Shown: positions 1 through 9,615, numbered from the stretch's first letter. The stretch: 64,000 nucleotides of DNA from Xanthomonas campestris pv. phormiicola (GCA_025666215.1 CP102593.1:3981001-4045000); one strand, 5' to 3'. The notes: a model not told the origin generated them from the sequence alone. A program made the numbers and translations.

Positions 1-339
1 GCGCAGGTGCGGGATCACGATCGAGCCGCCGACCACCAGGCCGACCGAGAAGGTCTCGAAGAATTCGTCGCGCTCCACCCCGGCTTCCCTGCACTGGGCC
101 ACGTGGTAGCTGATGCAGTCGTCGCAGCGCAGTACCAGCGAGGCGACCAGGCCGAGCAGTTCCTTGGTCTTCACGTCCAGCGCGCCGGCCTGGTAGGTCT
201 GGGTGTCGAGCGCGAAGAAGCGCCGCACCACCTGGTTCGGTTCGGCCAGGATGCGCTGGTTCATGCGCTGGCGGAACTCGGTGAACTCGCGCAGCCGGTC
301 CTGGCCGTCGCCACCCGCGCCCGTCTCCGCCCCACTCAT
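1..339 (-). CDS. AhpD-like carboxymuconolactone decarboxylase family protein (3' end beyond window)
   Basis: The reading frame stays open to the left edge, so the C-terminus is missing. The visible 113 residues carry the AhpD/CMD signature CDDCISYHVAQC at about residues 72-83, with two cysteines (C72, C75) and the downstream histidine that form the peroxidase/disulfide centre in this family. A thiol-dependent peroxidase role in the cytoplasm is inferred from the family; the substrate is unknown. The ATG overlaps the stop codon of the upstream glutaredoxin gene in an ATGA arrangement, so the two are almost certainly co-transcribed and translationally coupled. That pairing fits a thiol-redox operon. 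Confidence 0.85.
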   Translation of the reverse strand, partial: MSGAETGAGGDGQDRLREFTEFRQRMNQRILAEPNQVVRRFFALDTQTYQAGALDVKTKELLGLVASLVLRCDDCISYHVAQCREAGVERDEFFETFSVGLVVGGSIVIPHLR

Positions 340-647
340 GCCTGCGCCTCGGGCGCCTGGCCGTCGAGCAGCGGCTGCAGCTTGCCGGCGCGGTGCAGCG
401 CCATCATGTCGTCGTAGCCGCCGACATGGGTATCGCCGACGAAGATCTGCGGCACGCTGGTGCGGCGCGCCAGCGCCACCATCTTCTCGCGCTCGGCCGG
501 GTCCAGGTCGATGCGCACCTCGGTCCAGCTGCGGCCCTTGCTCTTCAGGAAGTTCTTGGCCGCCACGCAGTACGGGCAGATCGCGGTGGAATACAGGGTG
601 ATCGGCGGGCCGCCGGCCTGGCCGTCGTTGGCATGTTGGGTGTCCAC
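336..647 (-). CDS. grxC: Glutaredoxin 3 (GrxC family)
   Basis: A 103-residue protein with the glutaredoxin active site CPYC at residues 24-27, the cis-proline segment TSVPQIF and the glutathione-binding GGYDD segment. It reduces disulfides and glutathione-mixed disulfides using glutathione. I start it at the GTG at 645-647 because a GGAG Shine-Dalgarno lies six bases upstream; the open frame continues further upstream but that extension looks non-homologous. It precedes, and overlaps by four bases, an AhpD-like gene, so the pair probably forms a small redox operon. Confidence 0.9.
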   Translation of the reverse strand: MDTQHANDGQAGGPPITLYSTAICPYCVAAKNFLKSKGRSWTEVRIDLDPAEREKMVALARRTSVPQIFVGDTHVGGYDDMMALHRAGKLQPLLDGQAPEAQA

Positions 648-816
648 GGGAAACTCCGGGCAAGAAATGGGGTCCAAGCCACTATGGTAGCGGCCAGGTG
701 GATTTTCGAGTCCGCTGCCGCAACACTGCAGATCACCTCGGTTCAATCGCCCCGATTCGATCGCCCCGGATTCGCCCGCCGCCACCGCGGCACCCCGCCC
801 TGCCCTGGAGCCTCAC

Positions 817-2472
817 TTGCGCCCGCTGCCGCTTGCCTTCGCGATCACCCTGGCCACCGCCGTCGCCATCGCCCCGGCGCCGGCGCCGGCGCAGGAGAAC
901 AAGCTGCCGGACATCGGCTCCTCGGCCGGCGAACTGCTGACCCCGGCGCGCCAGGCCGAGTACGGCAAGATGATGCTGGCCGAGCTGCGCAACTACGACT
1001 ACGTGCTCGAAGATCCGCTGATCGACGACTGGCTGCAGACCATGGGCACCCGGCTCGGCGCCAACAGCGACCAGCCGCAGCAGAAGTACACGTTCTTCAT
1101 GCTGCGCGATCGCCAGATCAACGCCTTCGCCACGCTGGGCGGCTATGTCGCGGTCAACGCCGGGCTGGTGCTGACCGCCGAGCGCGAGGACGAGGTCGCC
1201 GCGGTGCTGTCGCACGAGATCGCGCACATCACCCAGCAACACGTGCTGCGCGGGGTGGAGCGGGCGCAGCGCGACCAGGTGCCGATCCTGCTCGGCATGC
1301 TCGCCGCGGTGGTGGCCGCGCAGCAGGCCGGCGGCCGCTCCAGCGGCGACGCCACCCAGGCGGCGATCGCCAGCGGCCTGGGGCTGATGCAGCAGCGCCA
1401 GATCGACTACACCCGTTCCAACGAATCGGAAGCCGACCGCCTGGGCATCCGCACCCTGGCGCGCAGCGGCTACGACGTGGACGCGATGGCCGGCTTCTTC
1501 GAGCGCATGTCGCTGGCGATGCGCGGCAACCAGGGCGGCTACAGCACCCCCGACTACCTGATGACCCACCCGGTCACCACCACCCGCATCAGCGAGGCGC
1601 GGCAGCGCGCCGAACAGATGAAGAAGAACACGGTGACCCTGACCACCAGCGTGCCCGGCGGCACCTTGCAGGAGCGGGTCGATCCCAACGACGTGTCGCT
1701 GAGCCAGCCGCTGGGCGCGCCCAGCAACCCGCTGCTGCCCGGGCGCCTGCAACTGCCGTTCGAGACCTATTCGCGCGGCGCCAGCGGCCAGTTCGAGTGG
1801 GCCCGCGAGCGCCTGCGCGTGCTCAGCGCCAACACCCCGGCCGATGCGGTAAGCGAATACGAGGGCCTGCGCCAGGGCAGCAAGCAGGGCCTCAGCGACG
1901 CCCAGCGCTACGGCCTGGCGCTGGCCCGGCTGCGCGGCGGCGGCAGCCCGCAGGACGGCATGCAGACCCTGGAAGACCTGCTGAAGGCACACCCGGACAG
2001 TTGGTGGCTGAGCCTGGCGGTGGCCGAGGCCGAATCGCGCAACGGCCGCAGCCAGCAGGCCAACCAGCGCTTCGACGCCCTGCTCAAGCGCCTGCCGAGC
2101 AACCGCGCGGTGGCGCTGACCTATGCCACGGCGCTGAACGAGCAGGGCGGTCGCGCCGCCGGGCAGCGCGCGCAGGCGGTGCTGCGGCCGCTGCTGAGCG
2201 CGGCCGCCGACGACCCGGTGTTCCAGCGCACCTTCGCCCGCGCCTGCGAACTGGCCGGCGACGGCAATCGCGCCGGCGAAGCCTATGCCGAGGCGGCCTA
2301 CCTGAACGGACGCCCGGAGCAGGCGCTGATCCAGCTGAACAACCTGAAGAAGCGCGACGACCTCGACTACGTGGCGCGCGCGCGCATCGACGCGCGGATC
2401 GCCGCCATCACCCCCACGGTGCTGGAGCTGCGCCGCCAGGGCGTGCAGGATCCGGACGTGAAACAGCGCTGA
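817..2472 (+). CDS. bepA: M48 family periplasmic metalloprotease, BepA-like
   Basis: A 551-residue protein with an N-terminal signal peptide (about residues 1-25, ending APAQ), a zinc-peptidase domain with HEIAH at 133-137 and a third ligand in SNESEAD near 203, and a C-terminal half with TPR-like helical repeats. This is the architecture of BepA/YfgC, which degrades or assists assembly of outer-membrane proteins such as LptD in the periplasm. Translation starts at TTG 817, supported by GGAG seven bases upstream. It is divergent from grxC, with 169 bases between the starts. It could be a BepA paralogue rather than the strict orthologue. Confidence 0.88.
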   Translation: MRPLPLAFAITLATAVAIAPAPAPAQENKLPDIGSSAGELLTPARQAEYGKMMLAELRNYDYVLEDPLIDDWLQTMGTRLGANSDQPQQKYTFFMLRDRQINAFATLGGYVAVNAGLVLTAEREDEVAAVLSHEIAHITQQHVLRGVERAQRDQVPILLGMLAAVVAAQQAGGRSSGDATQAAIASGLGLMQQRQIDYTRSNESEADRLGIRTLARSGYDVDAMAGFFERMSLAMRGNQGGYSTPDYLMTHPVTTTRISEARQRAEQMKKNTVTLTTSVPGGTLQERVDPNDVSLSQPLGAPSNPLLPGRLQLPFETYSRGASGQFEWARERLRVLSANTPADAVSEYEGLRQGSKQGLSDAQRYGLALARLRGGGSPQDGMQTLEDLLKAHPDSWWLSLAVAEAESRNGRSQQANQRFDALLKRLPSNRAVALTYATALNEQGGRAAGQRAQAVLRPLLSAAADDPVFQRTFARACELAGDGNRAGEAYAEAAYLNGRPEQALIQLNNLKKRDDLDYVARARIDARIAAITPTVLELRRQGVQDPDVKQR

Positions 2473-2488
2473 AACGCCGTGTGGCGGT

Positions 2489-2516
2489 CGTCATCGAATA
2501 GTAATAAAACCGTAGT
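2489..2516 (+). promoter_or_regulatory. Possible Pho box upstream of phoB
   Basis: Three hexamers with an exact 11-base period occur 40-65 bases before the phoB start: CGTCAT at 2489, AGTAAT at 2500 and CGTAGT at 2511. They resemble the Pho-box half-site TGTCAT (5/6, 4/6 and weaker). The 11-base period and the position fit PhoB autoregulation, but the similarity is only partial. Confidence 0.35.
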
Positions 2517-2554
2517 CTACTGGCGACCTCTCCTCCCAGTCCCACGGTGCCGTC

Positions 2555-3244
2555 GTGCAGAAACGCATCCTGATCGTCGACGACGAACCCGCCATCCGCG
2601 ACATGGTGGCGTTCGCCCTGCGCAAGGGCGACTTCGAACCGGTCCATGCCGGCGACGCGCGGGAAGCGCAGACCTCCATCGCCGACCGCGTCCCCGACCT
2701 GATCCTGCTGGACTGGATGCTGCCCGGCACCAGCGGCCTGGAACTGGCGCGGCGCTGGCGCAAGGACGCGATGACCCGCGAGGTGCCGATCATCATGCTC
2801 ACCGCGCGCGGCGAGGAGAACGACCGGGTCGGCGGCCTGGAAGCCGGCGTCGACGACTACGTGGTCAAGCCGTTCTCCGCGCGCGAGCTGCTGGCGCGGA
2901 TCCGCGCGGTGATGCGGCGGACCCGCGACGACGACGAGGACGGCAGCGTCTCGGTCGGCAGCCTGCGTATCGATGGCGCCGCGCACCGGGTGTTCGCCGG
3001 CGACGCGCCGGTGCCGATCGGCCCCACCGAATACCGCCTGCTGCACTTTTTCATGACCCATCCCGAGCGCGTCTACAGCCGCGCGCAGCTGCTCGACCAC
3101 GTCTGGGGCGGCAGCGTCTACGTCGAGGAGCGCACCATCGACGTGCACATCCGCCGGCTGCGCAAGACCCTGGAGCCGTTCGCGGTGGAGAACATGGTGC
3201 AGACGGTGCGCGGCTCCGGCTACCGCTTCTCCTCGTCCATCTGA
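2555..3244 (+). CDS. phoB: Phosphate regulon response regulator PhoB
   Basis: A 229-residue OmpR/PhoB-type regulator. The receiver domain (1-120) shows the acidic pocket VDDE at 8-11, phosphoacceptor D53 in LLDWMLPG, T83 and K105 (VVKPFS). A winged-helix DNA-binding domain (about 130-229) ends RTVRGSGYRFSS-like. It activates phosphate-starvation genes when phosphorylated by PhoR. The start is GTG 2555. phoR follows 67 bases later and the polyphosphate genes after that, which fixes the identity as PhoB rather than another OmpR family member. A weak Pho box lies just upstream. Confidence 0.95.
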   Translation: MQKRILIVDDEPAIRDMVAFALRKGDFEPVHAGDAREAQTSIADRVPDLILLDWMLPGTSGLELARRWRKDAMTREVPIIMLTARGEENDRVGGLEAGVDDYVVKPFSARELLARIRAVMRRTRDDDEDGSVSVGSLRIDGAAHRVFAGDAPVPIGPTEYRLLHFFMTHPERVYSRAQLLDHVWGGSVYVEERTIDVHIRRLRKTLEPFAVENMVQTVRGSGYRFSSSI

Positions 3245-3311
3245 CTGTCGCCGTCGCCTGCTATAAACGGCGGACGACGAATACGATCCATTGCGACAGA
3301 GCGCGCTCCCG

Positions 3312-4637
3312 ATGCCCCGCCACATGCGTTACGCCTGGCTCAAGACCCTCGGTACCCTCGCCGCACTGCTGCTGCTGGCGGTGCTGGTCGGCTGGGTCGG
3401 CGGTCACGTGTGGATGGCCTTGACCCTGATGTCGCTGGCGGTGATGGGCTGGCACTACTGGCGCCTGCGCCGGGTGCTGCGCCGGCTGACCGCGCGCCAG
3501 CGCTGGGAACCGCCGGCCGGCACCGGCGTGTGGAACGAGCTGGACCGGCTGCTGTACCGCAGCCAGGCGGAGATGCGCACGCGCAAGCGGCGCCTGCTGG
3601 ACATGCTGCGCGCCTACCGCGCCGCCGCCGCCGCGCTGCCCGACGCGGTGGTGGTGGTGGACCGCAACAGCCAGCGCATCCAGTGGTTCAACGAAGCCGC
3701 CGGCACCCTGCTCGGCCTGCGCCATCCCGGCGACCTCAACGTGCCGGTGGTGGAACGCCTGCAGCCGATGCCGCTGGCGCACTGGCTGGCCGGCGGCCGC
3801 AACGCCGAGCCGATGCTGGACACGCCCTCGCCGATCGACGACCGCCTGCGCCTGAACCTGCGCCTGATCCCCTACTCCGACGACTACTGGCTGCTGGTCG
3901 CGCGCGACGTCAGCAAGCTGCTGCAGCTGGAGCAGGTGCGCCGCGATTTCGTCGCCAACGTCTCGCACGAACTGCGCACGCCGCTGACCGTGGTGCACGG
4001 CTACCTGGACATGCTCGACCCGGAGGATTTCCCCGATTCCGGGCCGATGATCGCCGAGATGCGCAAGCAGTCGCAGCGCATGACCCAGCTGGTCGAAGAC
4101 CTGCTGACCCTGTCGCGGCTGGAATCGCAGGAACACGCCAACGAAGAGAGCATCGCAATGGCGCCGATGCTGGCCACGCTGCGCCGCGAGGCCGAAGCGC
4201 ATAGCCAGGGCCGGCACCGCATCGAGGTGCACGACGAGGCCGACCTGGACCTGGTCGGATCCAACAAGGAATTGCACAGCGCGTTCTCCAACCTGGTCAC
4301 CAACGCAGTGCGCTACACCCCTGCCGGCGGCTCGGTCAGCATCACCTTCGCCCGCGAAGGCGACGGCGCGGTCCTGTCGGTGCGCGACAGCGGCTACGGC
4401 ATTCCGTCGCACCACCTGCCGCGCATCACCGAACGCTTCTACCGCGTGTCCAGCAGCCGTTCGCGCGAAAGCGGCGGCACCGGACTGGGACTGTCGATCG
4501 TCAAGCATGTGCTGGGCCTGCACCAGGCGCGGCTGGACATCGAAAGCGAAGTCGGCAAGGGCAGCACGTTCTCCTGCCACTTCGGCGCCGGGCGCGTGCA
4601 TCCGCGGCACGACCATGCCACCCTGACCTCCGCCTAA
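3312..4637 (+). CDS. phoR: Phosphate regulon sensor histidine kinase PhoR
   Basis: A 441-residue membrane kinase. Two adjacent hydrophobic helices near the N-terminus (about residues 12-48) are followed by a PAS domain (about 100-200), the dimerisation/phosphoacceptor box VSHELRTPL with H219, and the ATPase core with N box (NLVTNAVRYT), G1 (DSGYGI) and G2 (GGTGLGLSIV). With almost no periplasmic loop it fits PhoR, which senses phosphate through the Pst/PhoU complex. I chose ATG 3312; TTG 3291 and ATG 3324 are alternatives. ppk1 starts 11 bases after the stop, so phoB-phoR-ppk1 may be read together. Confidence 0.93.
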   Translation: MPRHMRYAWLKTLGTLAALLLLAVLVGWVGGHVWMALTLMSLAVMGWHYWRLRRVLRRLTARQRWEPPAGTGVWNELDRLLYRSQAEMRTRKRRLLDMLRAYRAAAAALPDAVVVVDRNSQRIQWFNEAAGTLLGLRHPGDLNVPVVERLQPMPLAHWLAGGRNAEPMLDTPSPIDDRLRLNLRLIPYSDDYWLLVARDVSKLLQLEQVRRDFVANVSHELRTPLTVVHGYLDMLDPEDFPDSGPMIAEMRKQSQRMTQLVEDLLTLSRLESQEHANEESIAMAPMLATLRREAEAHSQGRHRIEVHDEADLDLVGSNKELHSAFSNLVTNAVRYTPAGGSVSITFAREGDGAVLSVRDSGYGIPSHHLPRITERFYRVSSSRSRESGGTGLGLSIVKHVLGLHQARLDIESEVGKGSTFSCHFGAGRVHPRHDHATLTSA

Positions 4638-4648
4638 CGAGTACCGCC

Positions 4649-6745
4649 ATGCCACGCGCCGCCGCTTTGCCGCCCACGCCACCACCGGACGTTCCCAGCG
4701 ACCCGCTGCGCGACCCGTCGCTGTATCTCAACCGCGAACTGTCGCAGCTGGACTTCAATTTCCGCGTACTGGCGCAGGCGCAGGATCCGAGCGTGCCGCT
4801 GCTGGAGCGGCTGCGTTTCCTGTGCATCTCCTGCACCAACCTCGACGAGTTCTTCGAGATCCGCGCCGCCACCGTGCGCCACGCGCTGGAATTCGGCTTG
4901 CCGCCGGCGCCCGATGGGCTCAGCTCGAGCGCGATCCTCAACACCATCCACGACCGTGCCGCGCAGCTGGTCGATCACCAGTACCGCTGCTGGAACGAAG
5001 TGCTGCGGCCGGCGCTGAAGGACGCCGGCATCGGCGTGCTCGGCCGCAACAGCTGGAATGCGCGGCAGAAGCGCTGGCTGCGCGCCTATTTCCGCAACGA
5101 GATCATGCCGGTGCTGTCGCCGCTGGGCCTGGACCCGGCGCATCCGTTCCCCAAGATCCTCAACAAGTCGCTGAACATCGTGGTGGTGCTGAAGGGCGTG
5201 GATGCGTTCGGCCGCGTCGGCCACCTGGCGATCGTGCGCGCGCCGCGTTCGCTGCCGCGCATCATCCAGCTGCCGGAAAGCCTGTCCGAAGGCGGCCAGA
5301 GCTTCGTGTTCCTGTCCTCGGTGCTGTCCACCTTCGTCGACGAACTGTTCCCGGGCATGGAGGTGATGGGCTCCTACCAGTTCCGCGTGACCCGCAATTC
5401 CGAACTGGTGGTGGACGAGGAGGAAGTGGAGAACCTGGCGCTGGCGCTGCGCGACGAACTGGTCAACCGCGGCTACCGGCCGGCGGTGCGCCTGGAGATC
5501 GCCGAGGACTGCCCGAAGTCGATCGTGCGCACCCTGCTGCAGAACTTCGAACTGCCGGAAAACGCGGTCTACCGCATCAACGGCCCGGTCAATCTGAGCC
5601 GGGTCAACCAGGTCTACGACCTGGTGCAGCGCCCGGAGCTGAAGTATCCGCCGATGAATCCGCGCACGCTGCGCGACAGCGACGGCATCTTCGCCATCGT
5701 CGCCGCCGACGACGTGCTGCTGCACCACCCGTTCGACGCGTTCACCGCGGTGCTGGACCTGATCAAGCAGGCCGCGGTGGACCCGCAGGTGCTGGCGATC
5801 AAGCAGACCCTGTACCGCACCGGCAAGGACTCGGGCATCGTCGATGCGCTGGTGCTGGCCGCGCGCAACGGCAAGGACGTGACCGTGGTGGTCGAGCTGC
5901 GCGCGCGCTTCGACGAGGAAGCCAACCTGGGCCTGGCCGATCGCCTGCAGGAAGCCGGCGTGCAGGTGGTGTACGGCGTGGTCGGCTACAAGACCCACGC
6001 CAAGATGCTGCTGATCGTGCGCCGCGAAGGCCGCAAGCTGCGCCGCTACGTGCACCTGGGCACCGGCAACTACCACAGCGGCACCGCGCGCGCCTACACC
6101 GACCTGAGCCTGATCACCGCCGACGCGGACATCTGCAACGACGTGCACCTGCTGTTCCAGCAGTTGTCCGGGCTGGCGCCGAAGATCCGCCTCAAGCGCC
6201 TGCTGCAGTCGCCGTTCACCCTGCACCCGGGCGTGCTGCACCGGATCGAGCGCGAGACCAAGCTGGCCCTGGCCGGGCGCCCGGGCCGCATCATCGCCAA
6301 GATGAACGCACTCAACGAGCCGCAGGTGATCCGCGCGCTGTACGCGGCCTCGCAGGCCGGGGTGAAGATCGACCTGATCATCCGCGGCGCGTGCACGCTG
6401 CGCCCCGGGGTGCCGGGCGTGTCGGACAACATCCGGGTGCGTTCGATCGTCGGCCGCTTCCTCGAGCACAGCCGCATCTACTGGTTCGGCAACGACGGCG
6501 CGCCGGAACTGTTCTGCGCCAGCGCCGACTGGCTGGAGCGCAACCTGCTGCGGCGCGTGGAGACTTGCTTCCCGATCCTGGATCCGGATCTGGTCAAGCG
6601 CATCCATCGCGAGGTGTTGCAGAACTATCTGGCCGACAATCTCAATGCGTGGGAACTGGACGCCAGCGGCGCCTATCGCAAGCTGGCGCCGGGCCAGGAC
6701 CAGCCGCCGCATTCGGCGCAGCTGACGCTGCTCGACGGACTCTGA
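4649..6745 (+). CDS. ppk1: Polyphosphate kinase 1
   Basis: A 698-residue PPK1. It begins with the N-terminal helical domain (LNRELSQLDFNFRVL), followed by the head domain and two PLD-like catalytic domains. The catalytic block HLGTGNYHSGTARAYTD contains the autophosphorylated histidine, and the second histidine lies in FLEHSRIYWF. It polymerises the ATP gamma-phosphate into polyphosphate, reversibly. The gene sits 11 bases after phoR and 59 bases before ppx. Synthesis and hydrolysis of polyphosphate are therefore encoded directly behind the phosphate sensor. Confidence 0.97.
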   Translation: MPRAAALPPTPPPDVPSDPLRDPSLYLNRELSQLDFNFRVLAQAQDPSVPLLERLRFLCISCTNLDEFFEIRAATVRHALEFGLPPAPDGLSSSAILNTIHDRAAQLVDHQYRCWNEVLRPALKDAGIGVLGRNSWNARQKRWLRAYFRNEIMPVLSPLGLDPAHPFPKILNKSLNIVVVLKGVDAFGRVGHLAIVRAPRSLPRIIQLPESLSEGGQSFVFLSSVLSTFVDELFPGMEVMGSYQFRVTRNSELVVDEEEVENLALALRDELVNRGYRPAVRLEIAEDCPKSIVRTLLQNFELPENAVYRINGPVNLSRVNQVYDLVQRPELKYPPMNPRTLRDSDGIFAIVAADDVLLHHPFDAFTAVLDLIKQAAVDPQVLAIKQTLYRTGKDSGIVDALVLAARNGKDVTVVVELRARFDEEANLGLADRLQEAGVQVVYGVVGYKTHAKMLLIVRREGRKLRRYVHLGTGNYHSGTARAYTDLSLITADADICNDVHLLFQQLSGLAPKIRLKRLLQSPFTLHPGVLHRIERETKLALAGRPGRIIAKMNALNEPQVIRALYAASQAGVKIDLIIRGACTLRPGVPGVSDNIRVRSIVGRFLEHSRIYWFGNDGAPELFCASADWLERNLLRRVETCFPILDPDLVKRIHREVLQNYLADNLNAWELDASGAYRKLAPGQDQPPHSAQLTLLDGL

Positions 6746-6804
6746 GCCACGCCACCTGCGCGCCGATGGACGGCAGCCGCCGTGCATCGGCTACCATTCC
6801 GCCC

Positions 6805-8328
6805 ATGCCTTCCAACTCCCCGTACACGCCGTTGCGCGATGGCGACCTGCTGGCCGCCATCGACCTGGGTTCCAACAGTTTCCACATGGTCGTGGCGCGG
6901 TATCAGCTCGGGCAGCTGCGGGTGGTGGACCGCCTGCGCGAAACCGTGCGCATGGCCGATGGACTGGACAACAAGGGCGGGCTGTCGGCCGAAGCGCGGC
7001 AGCGCGCGCTGGAATGCCTGGCGCGCTTCGGCCAGCGCATCCGCGACGTGCCGTCGCTGCACGTGCGCGCGCTGGCCACCAACACCGTGCGCCAGCTGCG
7101 CTCGCCGCAGGCGTTCCTGATTCCCGGCGAAACCGCGCTCGGCCATCCGATCGAAGTGGTCAGCGGCCGCGAGGAAGCGCGCCTGATCTACCTGGGCGTG
7201 GCGCATGCGCAGCCGCCCAAGCCGGACCAGCGCCGGCTGGTGATCGACATCGGCGGCGGCTCCACCGAATTCATCATCGGCCGCGGTTTCCAGACCCTGG
7301 AGCGCGAAAGCCTGCAGGCCGGCTGCATCGCCAGCACGCGGCGCTTCTTCCCCGGCGGCAAGCTATCGAAGAAGAAATGGAAGGACGCGCTGACCGAGAT
7401 CGGCGCCGAGTTCCAGCAGTTCGCCGGGCTGTACCGCACGCTGGGCTGGGACGAGGCGCTGGGCTCGTCGGGCACGCACAAGGCGATCGGCGAGATCTGC
7501 GCGGCGATGAAGCTGACCAAGGGCGCGATCACCGCCGAGGCGCTGCCGCTGCTGCGCGAACGCCTGCTGCTGGCCAAGCGCATCGAGGACATCGACCTGC
7601 CCGGCCTGTCCGCCGACCGTCGGCCGATCATCGCCGGCGGCGTGCTGGTGCTGGAAGCCGCGTTCCAGGCCCTGGGCCTGCAGCGCCTGATGGTCAGCAA
7701 GGCGGCCATGCGCGAAGGCATCCTGTACGACATGCTCGGCCGCGGCGGCGAGAACGATCCGCGCGAGACCGCGATCGTCGCGCTCACCCAGCGCTACGGC
7801 ATCGACGAGGCGCAGGCCGCGCGCGTGGAGGCCACCGCGATGGCGCTGTTCGCGCAGGTCGCCACCGATTGGGCGCTGGACGCCGACGACGAACGCATGC
7901 TCGGCTGGGCCGCGCGCCTGCACGAGTTGGGCCAGGCCATCGCGCACAGCCAGTACCACGTGCACGGCGCCTACGTGCTCGAACACTCCGACATCGCCGG
8001 TTTCTCGCGGCAGGAGCAGCAGGTGCTGGCGACGCTGGTGCGCACCCATCGCCGCAACGTGCCCAAGACCGCGTTCGACGCCCTGCCCGACCGCCTGCTG
8101 CTCGGCGCCAAGCGCAAGGCCGCGCTGCTGCGGCTGGCGGTGCTGCTGCATCGCGCCCACGAATCCGAGCCGATCCCGTCGCTGGACCTGAAGGCCAGCG
8201 GCGACGACCTGCACCTGATCCTGTCGCAGCCGTGGATCGAATCGCGGCCGCTGCAGCGCGCCGACCTGATCGGCGAGGTCGAGGGCATGGCGGGATTGGG
8301 GATCAATTTCCGGCCATTCGTGGCTTGA
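6805..8328 (+). CDS. ppx: Exopolyphosphatase (Ppx/GppA family)
   Basis: A 507-residue protein with an ASKHA-fold N-terminal half, showing AAIDLGSNSFHMVVAR at about 13-28 and the second phosphate loop DIGGGSTEF near 148. The C-terminal half is HD-like helical (ARLHELGQAIAHSQYHVH). It removes terminal phosphate from polyphosphate; GppA-type pppGpp hydrolysis is possible in the same family. The start at ATG 6805 gives the conserved N-terminus; an in-frame ATG upstream adds a poorly conserved leader. It follows ppk1 in the same orientation. Confidence 0.95.
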   Translation: MPSNSPYTPLRDGDLLAAIDLGSNSFHMVVARYQLGQLRVVDRLRETVRMADGLDNKGGLSAEARQRALECLARFGQRIRDVPSLHVRALATNTVRQLRSPQAFLIPGETALGHPIEVVSGREEARLIYLGVAHAQPPKPDQRRLVIDIGGGSTEFIIGRGFQTLERESLQAGCIASTRRFFPGGKLSKKKWKDALTEIGAEFQQFAGLYRTLGWDEALGSSGTHKAIGEICAAMKLTKGAITAEALPLLRERLLLAKRIEDIDLPGLSADRRPIIAGGVLVLEAAFQALGLQRLMVSKAAMREGILYDMLGRGGENDPRETAIVALTQRYGIDEAQAARVEATAMALFAQVATDWALDADDERMLGWAARLHELGQAIAHSQYHVHGAYVLEHSDIAGFSRQEQQVLATLVRTHRRNVPKTAFDALPDRLLLGAKRKAALLRLAVLLHRAHESEPIPSLDLKASGDDLHLILSQPWIESRPLQRADLIGEVEGMAGLGINFRPFVA

Positions 8329-8333
8329 AGGCC

Positions 8334-8361
8334 GGGATTGGGGATTGGGGATTGGGGAGTC
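8334..8361 (+). repeat. 7-bp-period repeat, four units
   Basis: Directly after ppx come three exact copies of GGGATTG and one GGGAGTC, giving a perfect 7-base period over 28 bases. The same period and similar units recur at 10128-10203 and 29903-30130. Confidence 0.85.
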
Positions 8362-8481
8362 GCAGCGCCCTCTAACTGGAGCGCGGCTAAACGTCCTGGG
8401 CCGGCGTCATCATTCCTACATGCGGCGGACATGTTGGCTTCACCGCCTCGCGCGAAGCTTTGGCAAACCGGAGCCTGAAGC

Positions 8482-9615
8482 ATGCGCTACGCGATCGTCA
8501 CCGAGACGTACCCCCCTGAGGTCAACGGCGTCGCGCTGACCGTGCAGGGGCTGGAACTGGGATTGCGTGCGCTCGGCCATCAGGTCGACGTGGTGCGCCC
8601 GCGCCAGGTCGGCGATGGGCACGACGACGATGCGCTGCTGGTGCGCGGCGCGGCGCTGCCGCGCTATCCCGGCCTGAAGTTCGGCCTGCCCGCGCCGCGG
8701 CGCCTGGCCCGGCTGTGGCAGGCCACGCCGCCGGACGCGGTCTACATCGCCACCGAAGGCCCGCTCGGCTGGTCGGCGCTGCGCACCGCGCGGCGCCTGG
8801 GCATCCCGATCGCCACCGGCCTGCACACCCGCTTCGACGAATACCTGCCCCAGTACGGCGCCGCCTGGCTGCAGTCGACCGCGCTGCGCTGGATGCGGCG
8901 CTTCCACAACCAGGCCGACGCCACCCTGGTGCCGACCCGCGAACTGCTCGGCTTCCTCGCCGGGCAAGGCTTCGAGCGCGCACGCCTGCTGGCGCGCGCG
9001 GTGGACAACCGCCAGTTCGAACCGCAACGCCGCGATGCGCAACTGCGCCGCGAGTGGGGCCTGGAGGCGGACGGTTGCGCGGCGCTGTACGTCGGCCGCA
9101 TCGCCTCGGAGAAGAACCTGCCGCTGGCGGTGCGCGCGTTCCGCCAACTGCAGCGGGTGCGGCCGGAGGCGCGCTTCGTCTGGGTCGGCGACGGCCCGAT
9201 GCGCGAGCGCCTGGCGCAGGAAAACCCCGACTTCATCTTCTGCGGCGTGCAGCGCGGCGACGCGCTGGCGCGGCACTTCGCCAGCGGCGACCTGTTCCTG
9301 TTCCCCAGCCGCAGCGAGACCTTCGGCAACGTGACCCTGGAAGCGATGGCCAGCGGCGTGGCCACGGTCGCCTTCGACTACGGCGCGGCGCGCGAATACC
9401 TGCGCGACGGCATCAACGGCGCGGCGGTGGCCGACGACGACGGCTTCGTCGCCGCGGCGGTACGCCTGGCCGGCGACGACGCCCTGCGCCGGCAGCTGGG
9501 CGAGGCCGCCTGCACGGCGATGCAGCAGCTGCGCCCGGAACAGGTCGTGGCCGATTTCGAAGCCCTTCTCGCCGAACTGGCGTACAGCAGGAGGCCCCAT
9601 GTCGACGCGGCTTGA
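8482..9615 (+). CDS. GT4-family glycosyltransferase
   Basis: A 377-residue GT-B glycosyltransferase. The N-terminal acceptor domain begins with TETYPPEVNGVA. The C-terminal nucleotide-sugar domain has YVGRIASEKNL, WVGDGPMRERL and the E-x7-E region SRSETFGNVTLEAMASG. The donor is a nucleotide-activated sugar, probably GDP-mannose or UDP-glucose; the sequence does not decide which. Its 3' end overlaps by 17 bases a PAP2 lipid phosphatase, suggesting joint action on a lipid or lipid-linked sugar. It resembles the mannosyltransferase group that modifies glycolipids. Confidence 0.85.
   Translation: MRYAIVTETYPPEVNGVALTVQGLELGLRALGHQVDVVRPRQVGDGHDDDALLVRGAALPRYPGLKFGLPAPRRLARLWQATPPDAVYIATEGPLGWSALRTARRLGIPIATGLHTRFDEYLPQYGAAWLQSTALRWMRRFHNQADATLVPTRELLGFLAGQGFERARLLARAVDNRQFEPQRRDAQLRREWGLEADGCAALYVGRIASEKNLPLAVRAFRQLQRVRPEARFVWVGDGPMRERLAQENPDFIFCGVQRGDALARHFASGDLFLFPSRSETFGNVTLEAMASGVATVAFDYGAAREYLRDGINGAAVADDDGFVAAAVRLAGDDALRRQLGEAACTAMQQLRPEQVVADFEALLAELAYSRRPHVDAA

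Noticed and set aside
4634..6787. 717-codon frame antisense to ppk1
   Set aside because: Composition is His/Gln/Arg/Val-rich without domains; such mirror frames are expected opposite strongly biased GC-rich genes. The plus-strand ppk1 motifs are decisive.
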